This document shows, piece by piece, positions 1-5,869 of a DNA stretch of 15,671 nt. Under the pieces are notes generated by a model, which worked only from the letters and a program-made list of their open reading frames with translations, was not told where the DNA came from and did no database searches. Position 1 is the first letter of the stretch; every line of letters starts with the position of its first letter. The DNA comes from Bacteroidales bacterium UBA7009 (GTDB lineage Bacteria; Bacteroidota; Bacteroidia; Bacteroidales; Paludibacteraceae): assembly GCA_002449665.1 (NCBI GenBank), contig DJXH01000059.1, positions 1,421 through 17,091 of the forward strand, given 5' to 3'. The position numbers and the translations under genes are program-made.

Positions 1-23
1 GTAACTTTGCACTATAAAACAGC
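1..23 (+). CRISPR. probable 3' end of a type II-C CRISPR repeat (array lies left of the window)
   Basis: The first 23 bases start GTAACTTTGCAC and end TATAAAACAGC. From memory, long (about 47-base) type II-C repeats of Bacteroides-like bacteria start GTTGTG, carry an internal TAnnTTTG promoter box and end AAACAGC; this segment shows the last two traits (TAACTTTG at 2-9). The anti-repeat of the tracrRNA at 551-574 predicts a repeat that begins ATTGTGTATATC and covers about 24 bases; 24 plus 23 gives about 47, the usual length, although the 24 depends on where the tracrRNA starts. No second copy is visible, because the array would lie outside the window, so this is an inference from partial sequence. 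Confidence 0.42.
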
Positions 24-72
24 ACAATCTGTGTAAGTTGCAAAGTATGAGATTATTAAAAGCTGTTTTATA
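13..72. repeat. 11-bp inverted repeat at the presumed array end
   Basis: TATAAAACAGC at 13-23 is the exact reverse complement of GCTGTTTTATA at 62-72, so the end of the presumed repeat can pair with a site 38 bases downstream. A second, shorter pair, ACTTTGCA at 4-11 and TGCAAAGT at 39-46, lies in the same stretch. The right arm touches the larger hairpin at 70-114, with three bases shared. The role is unknown. It may be a remnant of an inverted repeat copy or part of a structured RNA. Confidence 0.4.
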
Positions 73-114
73 AATAGAAAAAGTGATACTAAAAATGTCA
101 CTTTTTCTATTTAT
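70..114. terminator. 17-bp perfect inverted repeat, probable bidirectional terminator
   Basis: Bases 70-86 pair perfectly with 98-114 around an 11-base loop. The hairpin lies 18 bases past the cas2 stop and between two convergent units: cas2 on the minus strand and the presumed array on the plus strand. On the plus strand the right arm is T-rich, but no clean U-run follows on either strand, so it is not a textbook intrinsic terminator. Position and perfect symmetry favour a shared terminator. Confidence 0.5.
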
Positions 115-132
115 TTAAGAGTTTTATGAAGA

Positions 133-465
133 CTAAAATAACTCTAATTGTTGTACGGGTTGTTGCTTGCTTATTTCTTTGCAACACTCAAAAATTTGCA
201 TATCACCAAATTGCTTATCGGTGATTCTTAATATACCTATTTTACCATGAGGAGGAAGCCAACGCTTGACTCGGGCTATATGTACATCAGCATTTTCTGC
301 ACTTGGGCAATGGCGAAGATAAATTGAGAATTGAAACATCGTAAATCCATCTTTCACCAATTGTTTTCTAAACATGGCATACTCTTTCCTATCTAGCTTT
401 GTCTCAGTAGGAAGGTCAAATAATACGAGTACCCACATGATTCTATATTCACTAAAACGATTCAC
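133..465 (-). CDS. cas2: CRISPR-associated protein Cas2 (type II-C style)
   Basis: Cas2 is the small partner of the Cas1-Cas2 complex that inserts new spacers into a CRISPR array. The 110-residue product opens with NRFSEYRIMWVLVLFDLPTE, the hallmark start of type II Cas2 proteins in Bacteroidetes. It has the conserved Asp of the ferredoxin-like fold (D17 in FDLP), then FTMFQFSIYLRHC, and ends in QQLELF, also typical. The open frame reaches back to a TTG at 474, but family proteins begin just before RFSEYRIMW, so the GTG at 465 is the better start. A TAnnTTTG box (472-479) ends only a few bases before this GTG, which suggests a leaderless or nearly leaderless message. Usual partners cas1 and cas9 would be expected upstream, to the right, and are absent there. 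The gene itself looks intact. Confidence 0.92.
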   Translation of the reverse strand: MNRFSEYRIMWVLVLFDLPTETKLDRKEYAMFRKQLVKDGFTMFQFSIYLRHCPSAENADVHIARVKRWLPPHGKIGILRITDKQFGDMQIFECCKEISKQQPVQQLELF

Positions 466-471
466 AGTTTG

Positions 472-479
472 CAAAGTTA
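472..479 (-). promoter_or_regulatory. candidate Bacteroidetes -7 box for cas2
   Basis: The minus strand reads TAACTTTG, an exact match to the Bacteroidetes TAnnTTTG box. Transcription would begin around 465-467, at the GTG start of cas2. No convincing TTTG -33 element lies 19-21 bases upstream, which keeps the confidence low. Confidence 0.35.
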
Positions 480-515
480 AAAAATATATTGGAAATAAAA
501 AATATCAATATTAAT

Positions 516-546
516 TTTGTTATGTAAAAAAAAATAATTATCTTTG
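516..546 (+). promoter_or_regulatory. promoter of the tracrRNA gene
   Basis: TTTG at 516-519 and TATCTTTG at 539-546 are separated by exactly 19 bases, which matches the Bacteroidetes housekeeping promoter (TTTG, 19-21 bases, TAnnTTTG). The predicted start is near 551, directly at the beginning of the anti-repeat. Confidence 0.75.
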
Positions 547-550
547 CAGC

Positions 551-628
551 ACAAATTAGAATGATATACACAATAAGGATTATTCCGTTGTGAAAACATT
601 CAAGGTGGGACGCAAGTCTCGCCTTTTT
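551..628 (+). ncRNA. tracrRNA of a type II-C CRISPR-Cas9 system
   Basis: The roughly 78-base RNA pairs with the CRISPR repeat and holds the guide in Cas9. The core AATAAGGATTATTCCGTT (573-590) has the same layout as the SpCas9 tracrRNA segment AAUAAGGCUAGUCCGUU: the end of the anti-repeat followed by the nexus. Upstream, 551-574 is the anti-repeat, ending in ACACAAT; it implies a repeat beginning ATTGTGTATATC. A small GAAA-loop helix (TGT GAAA ACA, 589-598) and a strong terminator hairpin follow. It has its own consensus promoter and runs divergently from cas2. The exact 5' end and the repeat pairing cannot be confirmed without the array. No cas9 is visible, so it may be either functional with a distant cas9 or a relic. 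Confidence 0.85.
602..628 (+). terminator. intrinsic terminator of the tracrRNA
   Basis: AAGGTGGGAC (602-611) pairs with GTCTCGCCTT (616-625) over ten base pairs, two of them G-U, closed by a GCAA tetraloop. A run of five T ends at 628. This is also the final hairpin of the mature tracrRNA. Confidence 0.85.
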
Positions 629-635
629 ATATTGT

Positions 636-777
636 TTGTTAGTTATATAAAAATATCAATATGAGAAAATAGTTATTTCCCTATTCTGGACAATAAACAC
701 CCAACAGTACCTCAACACGTTCCGCACCAAAATTTGTCTTTTCTCAGACACTATCTGACTTATACCAATATTAATTG
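636..777. other. non-coding stretch with no recognised feature
   Basis: Apart from the right copy of a 14-bp direct repeat (649-662), nothing could be assigned. On the minus strand an open frame of about 57 codons without a recognised family runs leftward from about 834 to a TGA at about 661 and contains a hydrophobic stretch (RYCWVFIVQN). It has no evident start and is probably not a gene. Confidence 0.4.
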
Positions 778-960
778 CTAACCCGAAAAGTGTCTTCCCC
801 TCCGCCAAACGCCATCCGGCATTCCAACTTCAATGACTAACCCATGTGTACTATATGCATAGAATACAAGTGTCTTACAGAAAGTTCCCATGACTATTTT
901 GCCGTACATCTTCTTCTCTCCGTAAGCATCGAAGCCTGTAGCATTTCTGTCGAAGGGTTG
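778..960 (-). pseudogene. possible fragment of a Bcp-type peroxiredoxin gene
   Basis: The minus-strand frame ending at TAG 778-780 contains AYGEKKMYGKIVMGTFCKT (about 929-873). This resembles the GxxGEKKMYGKxxMGTxRxT segment of bacterioferritin-comigratory protein (Bcp) thiol peroxidases, which comes after the catalytic cysteine region. Sequence after that point no longer resembles the family, and the N-terminal thioredoxin-fold part with its catalytic Cys is missing. The likeness covers only about 20 residues, so it is tentative. It lies in a row with other gene fragments in the same orientation. Confidence 0.35.
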
Positions 961-961
961 C

Positions 962-1302
962 TCAAGAGAGAGGACGGCAACTCATATCATTCTGATATTC
1001 CTCACTGCGTGTCAGTACGGCTTTGGCATAGGAGCAGACAGGCAGAATCGTGCGGTTGTTTGAGCGGGCAAAATCCACCGCCTCCATCACCAACTGACGC
1101 AAATCCGACAACTGTTCACGGCGGAGTTTTTCATTGATGGCAAAGCCTTTGACAATAAATGCTTTAAGTATCTTCGTAGACCATTGACGGAAAGCTATAG
1201 CGCGCTTGGAATTAACACGGAGCCTATAGAGAGTATAACATCTAATTTTTTCGCGATAGTACTATATTCACCAACGGTTTCCATTTTGGAAACCGTCGGT
1301 AT
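962..1302 (-). pseudogene. chimeric remnant: RhuM-family 5' part joined to the 3' end of a GNAT acetyltransferase
   Basis: On the minus strand one frame reads TVSKMETV...LDVILSIG (about 1295-1226). After a probable one-base deletion near 1219-1227, the next frame continues RVNSKRAIAFRQWSTKILK and FIVKGFAINEKLRREQLSDL. Together these match the conserved middle of RhuM-family proteins (YNLDVILSIGYRVNSKRA.. FRQW.TKIL). At about 1085-1096 (QLVM) the resemblance switches to the end of a GNAT N-acetyltransferase: EAVDFARSNNRTILPVCSYA, then KAVLTRSEEYQ, with a stop at 962-964. There is no start codon and the N-terminus is lost. RhuM genes are common in mobile or accessory regions. The RhuM call is fairly firm, the GNAT call less so. 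The deletion is inferred from the family pattern. Confidence 0.55.
1270..1300 (-). terminator. candidate terminator hairpin after nadC
   Basis: Bases 1270-1283 and 1287-1300 form a 14-bp stem with a three-base loop, 32 bases past the nadC stop. In minus-strand RNA the one imperfect position is a G-U pair, whereas in plus-strand RNA it would be an A-C mismatch, so the structure favours the nadC transcript. No U-run follows. The same bases can also be read as part of the RhuM remnant, so the hairpin could be partly accidental. Confidence 0.38.
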
Positions 1303-1332
1303 TTCAAAAAAACTGTCCGCTTGCCGCCTCAT

Positions 1333-2202
1333 TTAGAATTTGACTGCCTTGAAGGACATGTCAAGGGCTTTGAAGGAGTGGGTGAGTGCGCCTACGGAGA
1401 CGAAGTCCACACCTGCCAAAGCATAGTCGCGGATGGTGTCAAGGGTGATGCCGCCCGAGGACTCAATCTCCACTTTCTTGCCGTTCTCTTTTTCCCATTG
1501 GCGGACAATCTCAACGGCCTGACGGGTCTGTTCGGGTGTGTAGTTGTCGAGCATCACGCGGTCGGGTATGCCGGTGGAGAGAGCCTCGCGCAGTTCGTCG
1601 AAGTTGCGGGTCTCAATCTCTATGCGCAGGTCTTTCTTCTTTTCGCGGCAATAGCGTTGAGCCGCAGTGAGAGCCGCAGTGATACCGCCTGCAAAGTCCA
1701 CGTGGTTGTCCTTGAGCAGAATCATATCGAAGAGCCCGATGCGGTGGTTCATACCGCCGCCTATCTTGACCGCCTCCTTCTCGAGGTATCTTAGTCCGGG
1801 TGTAGTCTTGCGTGTGTCAAGTACGTAGCAGCCGGTGTCAGCGATGAGCGACTGGTAGCGGCGGGTCGTAGTGGCGATGCCGGACATACGCTGCATTATA
1901 TTAAGCATCGTGCGCTCCACTTGCAGCAGACTCAGTTCCCTTCCATAGACACGAAAGGCGATGTCGCCTTTTTTGACTTCATCGCCGTCTTTGAGAATCT
2001 GCTCCATACGCAGGTCTTTGTCAAAATACTCAAGTACCGCCTTTGCCACTTCCACTCCGGCAAGCACTCCGTCTGCTTTTATTATCAGTTGCTGGCAGCC
2101 TTGTTGCGAAGGCGGTATGCAACAGAGCGACGTATGGTCGCCATCTCTTATGTCTTCTTCAAACCAGATGGCTATCAGTTTGTTAAGTTCTGTTTTTTCC
2201 AT
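1333..2202 (-). CDS. nadC: nicotinate-nucleotide pyrophosphorylase (carboxylating), quinolinate phosphoribosyltransferase
   Basis: NadC converts quinolinate and PRPP to nicotinate mononucleotide, CO2 and pyrophosphate, the third step of de novo NAD synthesis in the cytosol. The 289-residue length is normal. The motifs are all there: VERTMLN (95-101), DTRKTTPGLR (129-138), GGGMNHRIGLFD (148-159), KDNH (164-167), EIE (195-197), LDN (218-220), ESSGGI (247-252) and GALTHS (271-276). Basic residues in these motifs bind the carboxylates and PRPP. The gene starts 13 bases after the batE stop, so it is probably the last gene of a batD-batE-nadC unit. nadA and nadB are not in the window. A hairpin lies 32 bases after the stop. 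No defect is visible. Confidence 0.96.
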   Translation of the reverse strand: MEKTELNKLIAIWFEEDIRDGDHTSLCCIPPSQQGCQQLIIKADGVLAGVEVAKAVLEYFDKDLRMEQILKDGDEVKKGDIAFRVYGRELSLLQVERTMLNIMQRMSGIATTTRRYQSLIADTGCYVLDTRKTTPGLRYLEKEAVKIGGGMNHRIGLFDMILLKDNHVDFAGGITAALTAAQRYCREKKKDLRIEIETRNFDELREALSTGIPDRVMLDNYTPEQTRQAVEIVRQWEKENGKKVEIESSGGITLDTIRDYALAGVDFVSVGALTHSFKALDMSFKAVKF

Positions 2203-2215
2203 GTTTTATAAGTGT

Positions 2216-2947
2216 TTATATTCTTTCTGCATGTTGTGTTTCTATCCACCCTTCGTTGTTGCCCACCTGTATGTTACACCACTCGCCGAGCACTTCTATT
2301 ATCTCCACTTTGGTGCCTTCGTGCAGTGTAAACAGTTCTGTGCCGCTTTGATCGGGCGACGACTTGGCATTCAGTATGCCTTGTGTTATTATAGCCTCGC
2401 TGCGCTTGGTGTCGCGTTGGTGGAGCGAGTAAGCGTTCAGTCCGGTCAGGAGCGATAGCAACAGACATATCCAAGCCGTGTGGAATGCGGTCTTGCGGAT
2501 TACCACTTTCCCCCCGAGAGCGAAAAGCAGCGCACCCGCGAGGAAGAGGTAAAACAAGACGATGGACAGTATGCTCCAAGTGCGCTCTTTCAGTTGGTTC
2601 CTTACTGTCTTCGCCCATGAGGAGAGGAAGAAAGTGCGGTTGTCGTCTATGTCATCCACTATGCGTGTCTTGGCGAACTCAAGATTAAACTTTGCGTCTT
2701 TATGCCTCGGGCATAGCCTAAGGCAACGCTCGTATGCAAGTATGGCCTGCGCCGTCTCGCCCTGTTTGAAGCGGGCATTACCAAGGTTATAGTATATCTC
2801 GCCACGGCTCTCGTCGGTCAGATAACCCTCTGTCGTGTCTTGCAGGCACTGCTCGTATGCCTCTGCAGCCTGCTCCCATTCGCTGTCTGCATAGTAGGCG
2901 TTGGCTTGGGTAAAAAGAGCAGATAGTATGATGAATATCAGTTTCAT
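2216..2947 (-). CDS. batE: BatE-like TPR and SH3-domain membrane protein
   Basis: This 243-residue protein matches BatE of the Bacteroides aerotolerance (Bat) set. A signal peptide (about 1-17, ending ANA) is followed by TPR-type helices (about 48-95, with YYNLGNARFKQGETAQAILA). Two membrane segments (about 124-146 and 154-175) come next, and a C-terminal bacterial SH3 domain (about 187-241, VEIIEVLGEWCNIQVGNNEG). TPRs suggest protein contacts in the periplasm, and the SH3 domain may bind cell-wall or protein ligands. Its start codon overlaps the batD stop in an ATGA, which implies coupled translation. The precise function of BatE is not settled; the original genetics tied the locus to oxygen tolerance in Bacteroides fragilis. 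Confidence 0.88.
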   Translation of the reverse strand: MKLIFIILSALFTQANAYYADSEWEQAAEAYEQCLQDTTEGYLTDESRGEIYYNLGNARFKQGETAQAILAYERCLRLCPRHKDAKFNLEFAKTRIVDDIDDNRTFFLSSWAKTVRNQLKERTWSILSIVLFYLFLAGALLFALGGKVVIRKTAFHTAWICLLLSLLTGLNAYSLHQRDTKRSEAIITQGILNAKSSPDQSGTELFTLHEGTKVEIIEVLGEWCNIQVGNNEGWIETQHAERI

Positions 2948-4779
2948 ATCGTTTCGTTTTCAAGTTTGTTTATCAGTTCGGTTGTCTGGTCGTACATTGC
3001 CTGCATCTCCTGCCCCGATGTGGGTGCATAGCGTGCAAACTCGGCATCGGAAAGTACTTTGACGGCTTCTTTTATTATCTCTTCGTCCACGTTCTTCTCT
3101 TTGAGTATGGCGGAGATATTCTCTTTGTTCAGTTCGGATGTCGGTATGGACAAGCGGTCGCTAAGATAGGTGAGTGCGGCTTTCTCGATTGCTTCGTAAA
3201 ACTCTGTTTTCTTCTGACTTTCAAGTTGTTTCTTTGCATCCCGTAGCCGTTTTTGTGCCACTTTGCCGGCTTTCTTGTAGCGCATTCTCATGCCATCGGC
3301 GTTCTCGCGTATGCGGCGGCGGAAGACAATAAACAGCACTATTGCACCGATAAGCGGTATGAGATACAGCAGGCGAAGAGTAGCATTGCTTAAAACTTGT
3401 TTAGGAGCCTTTGTGTCGGTAGTCAGTTCGGCGGTGTGGATATATCTTATATCACTGCCGAGTTGTCTGATATTCTCTTTGCCTACGTAGTTCTGTACGG
3501 TGGCAGTCTGCGCATCGTCGCCTGCTCCGCGCTTGATGTTCAGTGTCCACGGACCGGCTGTGAGTTGTTTGTAACCGTCAGTGGCTGTGTCGAAATAACT
3601 GAAAGTGATTTGCGGGATGGTATATGTACCTGCCGCACGTGGGATAGCGAGGTATTCTATCGTGCGCGTACCGCTTGTACCGGCAGTTGTCGTCTTTAGG
3701 CTGTTGGTTACCTTCGGGTCGTAGGTCTCAAACCCTTCGGGCCAGTCAATGGCAGGGTTTTTCACCACCTTGATATTACCATTGCCGCTCAAGGTCAGTT
3801 TGATGGTAACAGCCTCGTTGGTGGTCAGTTCGGTAGCGGAGATGTCGCTCTTAAGGTCAAACCTGCCTACGCCGCCGGAAAATCCTTTAGGCTTACCTGT
3901 CGGCAGCGGCTGTGAGTGTATCGTTACTCCGGGGGCGGTCAGTTGTTTGGTTACAGTGGTGTATGAACCGAAGAAGTCATCGAAGATAGACCTTACCTGC
4001 TGCCTTACCTCTACGCGCAGTACGGCTTCAAAGGAGGCGGGGTCTATCTGTATGTCGCCGTCGCGCTGCGGATAGAGCAGAGTACGGTAGAGTACGGCGG
4101 TCTGGTAGTTGCGCCCGTTGTAGTGTTCGAGTTCGGTCTGTATGTCGCCCTGCTCGAGGTCTTGCTTGAGAAAGCCTGTGAACTCCGGCAGACGGGTGTT
4201 GTTGGTGAACTGCGCTACGTCCACCCCGGCAAAATACAATTTGTACGTCAGCAGCAACGCCTCCTGCTCGTGCAGGGTGGATTTGCTTACTATAGTGCGG
4301 ATAAATATGTTCTCCGATGACACTCCCGCTGTGTTTTGTTGTTGCGCTCTGCCGGTGTTACCCTGCGCTCCTGTCGGGTTGGTCGGTTGCTCGTCCGGTG
4401 GCAGGACGGTTATCTTCACGCCGTTGGAGGTATAACTGTCGCCGTCCACGCGTATAGTGGCAGGAGGCAGGGTGAAACTGCCTTCCTTCGTCGCCATAAG
4501 CGTGTAAGTGTAGGTGAGCGTGAAGGTGGAAGTGCGCTTACCGTTGATAAATGACGTGGAAGACGACTGCGACTGATACGGACCGGCTATAAAGTCAAAG
4601 TCGGTAAACTCCGGCACTTGTATGTCTCTTGCGCGCTGATTGACAGTGTATGTCAACTGAAACGCTTTGCCTACTATCACCTGCGATGGGGCTTGGGCGC
4701 GGAAACTCACTTCCTCCGCCCTCGCTCCCAACGCAACTGCTAACAGACAGAAAATGGTAATAAGACCGCTTTTTTTCAT
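2944..4779 (-). CDS. batD: BatD-family protein, exported with a C-terminal membrane anchor
   Basis: The 611-residue product has the BatD layout. A signal peptide (MKKSGLITIFCLLAVALGARA) leads a long Thr/Ser-rich periplasmic region of beta-sandwich type (EEVSFRAQAPSQVIVGKAFQ; FTFTLTYTYTL-like strands). A membrane helix follows (about 468-488, LYLIPLIGAIVLFIVF), then a basic, coiled cytoplasmic tail. The frame stays open to an ATG at 4824, but that would put 15 polar residues in front of the signal peptide, so 4779 is chosen. Bat proteins usually come as moxR-DUF58-batA-batB-batC-batD-batE, acting with VWA-domain proteins BatA/B. Here ftsY sits directly upstream and batA, batB, batC and moxR are not in the window. 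It overlaps batE by four bases. A few BatD proteins exist outside bat operons, so a separate role cannot be excluded. Confidence 0.9.
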   Translation of the reverse strand: MKKSGLITIFCLLAVALGARAEEVSFRAQAPSQVIVGKAFQLTYTVNQRARDIQVPEFTDFDFIAGPYQSQSSSTSFINGKRTSTFTLTYTYTLMATKEGSFTLPPATIRVDGDSYTSNGVKITVLPPDEQPTNPTGAQGNTGRAQQQNTAGVSSENIFIRTIVSKSTLHEQEALLLTYKLYFAGVDVAQFTNNTRLPEFTGFLKQDLEQGDIQTELEHYNGRNYQTAVLYRTLLYPQRDGDIQIDPASFEAVLRVEVRQQVRSIFDDFFGSYTTVTKQLTAPGVTIHSQPLPTGKPKGFSGGVGRFDLKSDISATELTTNEAVTIKLTLSGNGNIKVVKNPAIDWPEGFETYDPKVTNSLKTTTAGTSGTRTIEYLAIPRAAGTYTIPQITFSYFDTATDGYKQLTAGPWTLNIKRGAGDDAQTATVQNYVGKENIRQLGSDIRYIHTAELTTDTKAPKQVLSNATLRLLYLIPLIGAIVLFIVFRRRIRENADGMRMRYKKAGKVAQKRLRDAKKQLESQKKTEFYEAIEKAALTYLSDRLSIPTSELNKENISAILKEKNVDEEIIKEAVKVLSDAEFARYAPTSGQEMQAMYDQTTELINKLENETI

Positions 4780-4832
4780 TTGCTTGTGTGCAATCTTGGG
4801 GTTGTTGTGATAATAATAACACAATTTCAGTA

Positions 4833-4840
4833 CAAAGATT
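4833..4840 (-). promoter_or_regulatory. weak candidate promoter box for batD-batE-nadC
   Basis: The 88-base gap between the ftsY stop and the batD start carries AATCTTTG on the minus strand, a seven of eight match to TAnnTTTG, about 54 bases before the batD ATG. The nearest TTG at 4867-4865 is 24 bases upstream, longer than the usual 19-21. The gap is the longest between ftsY and nadC, which makes it the likeliest promoter site. Confidence 0.3.
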
Positions 4841-4867
4841 GTGCCACTTGTGCAACTTTTAGCGCAA

Positions 4868-5848
4868 TTATTCCGTTTTCAATCCGAGAATACTCTTTAC
4901 GAAACTTTCCCTGTCAAACATCTGCAGGTCTTCCTGTCTCTCGCCCAAGCCAATATACCTGACGGGTATCTTAAACCTGTCGCTTATGCCTATCACCACG
5001 CCGCCTTTGGCTGTGCCGTCCAGTTTGGTAACGGCGAGAGATGTTACCTGCGTAGCGCGCGTGAACTGCTGCGCCTGCTCAAAGGCGTTCTGACCGGTGG
5101 AGCCGTCAAGCACGAGCATAACATCGTGCGGGGCATCGGGTACGACTTTCTGCATCACCTGCTTTATCTTTGTCAACTCGTTCATCAGGTTTACCTTATT
5201 GTGCAGTCTGCCTGCCGTGTCTATTATCACCACGTCCGCGCCGTTGGCTTTGGCTGAAGCGAGTGTGTCATACGCTACGCTGGCAGGGTCGCTGCCTTGC
5301 TGCTGTTTAACCACCGGCACGCCGGTGCGCTCGCCCCATATACACAGTTGCTCTACGGCTGCGGCGCGGAAAGTGTCGGCAGCACCGAGATACACTTTCT
5401 TGCCCGCCTGCTTAAACTGCCAAGCCATCTTGCCTATGGTAGTAGTCTTGCCTACGCCGTTAACGCCCACTACCATAATTACATACGGTAGACGGTTACC
5501 GCTGTTGTCGGTGCGCGGCTCGGCGTAACCGTCATCGGCAATCTTGTTCTCTTCGAGCATTGCCGCAATCTCTTCCACAAGCAGTCGATTGAGTTCGCCC
5601 GTACCGATATACTTGTCGCGGGCAACACGAGCCTGAATGCGCTCTATTATCTTGAGGGTCGTCTCTACGCCAACATCGGATGTAACAAGAGCCTCTTCGA
5701 GTCCGTCAAGCACGTCATCGTCAATGGTCGATTTGCCGACTATGGCACGACCTATCTTGCTTAGCACCGACTCCTTGCTTTTCTCCAGACCCTTGTCAAG
5801 CGTCTCCTGTTGCTCCTTTTTTGATTTGAATAATCCGAAAAATGCCAT
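4868..5848 (-). CDS. ftsY: signal recognition particle receptor FtsY
   Basis: FtsY is the SRP-type GTPase at the inner membrane that receives ribosome-SRP complexes and hands nascent membrane proteins to the translocon or YidC. The 326-residue protein has a short N-terminal region, a four-helix N domain (about 25-105) and the NG GTPase: G1 GVNGVGKTTT (128-137), the DTFRAAAVEQL element (158-168), G3 DTAGR (210-214), G4 TKLDG (274-278) and the closing GLGERQEDLQMF (300-311). DTFRAAA rather than the DTYRPAA of Ffh marks it as FtsY. The long acidic N-terminal domain of E. coli FtsY is missing, as in many bacteria. It starts 21 bases after the SIMPL gene, with yidC further upstream, so targeting and insertion genes share a run. 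Confidence 0.97.
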   Translation of the reverse strand: MAFFGLFKSKKEQQETLDKGLEKSKESVLSKIGRAIVGKSTIDDDVLDGLEEALVTSDVGVETTLKIIERIQARVARDKYIGTGELNRLLVEEIAAMLEENKIADDGYAEPRTDNSGNRLPYVIMVVGVNGVGKTTTIGKMAWQFKQAGKKVYLGAADTFRAAAVEQLCIWGERTGVPVVKQQQGSDPASVAYDTLASAKANGADVVIIDTAGRLHNKVNLMNELTKIKQVMQKVVPDAPHDVMLVLDGSTGQNAFEQAQQFTRATQVTSLAVTKLDGTAKGGVVIGISDRFKIPVRYIGLGERQEDLQMFDRESFVKSILGLKTE

Positions 5849-5869
5849 ATCTGCGGGTCTGTATAGGTT

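Larger units (their letters stand above)
498..662 (+). repeat. 14-bp direct repeat flanking the tracrRNA gene
   Basis: AAAAATATCAATAT occurs at 498-511 and again at 649-662, 151 bases apart, one copy before the promoter and one after the terminator of the tracrRNA. The sequence is AT-rich, so chance is possible. The placement would also fit a small insertion or duplication unit bounded by short direct repeats. Confidence 0.4.

Noticed and set aside
1..28. A repeat on the minus strand starting ATTGTG at 28
   Set aside because: Only the first six bases pair with the tracrRNA end and the rest pairs poorly. The plus-strand reading, with the repeat ending AAAACAGC, explains more.
24..53. A 30-base spacer followed by another repeat
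   Set aside because: The sequence from 54 on does not begin like the predicted repeat; only a loose TGTGTA match near 30-35 is seen, so a further spacer-repeat unit cannot be supported.
466..474. TTG start for cas2
   Set aside because: Family members begin just before RFSEYRIMW, and the TTG lies within or next to the -7 box, so it would probably not be transcribed.
844..1137. 97-codon plus-strand open frame in the decayed stretch
   Set aside because: It has no family likeness and runs antisense to the RhuM/GNAT remnant, which does show recognisable blocks.
4780..4824. Upstream ATG for batD at 4824
   Set aside because: It would add 15 mainly polar residues ahead of a good signal peptide; the ATG at 4779 gives a normal exported protein.
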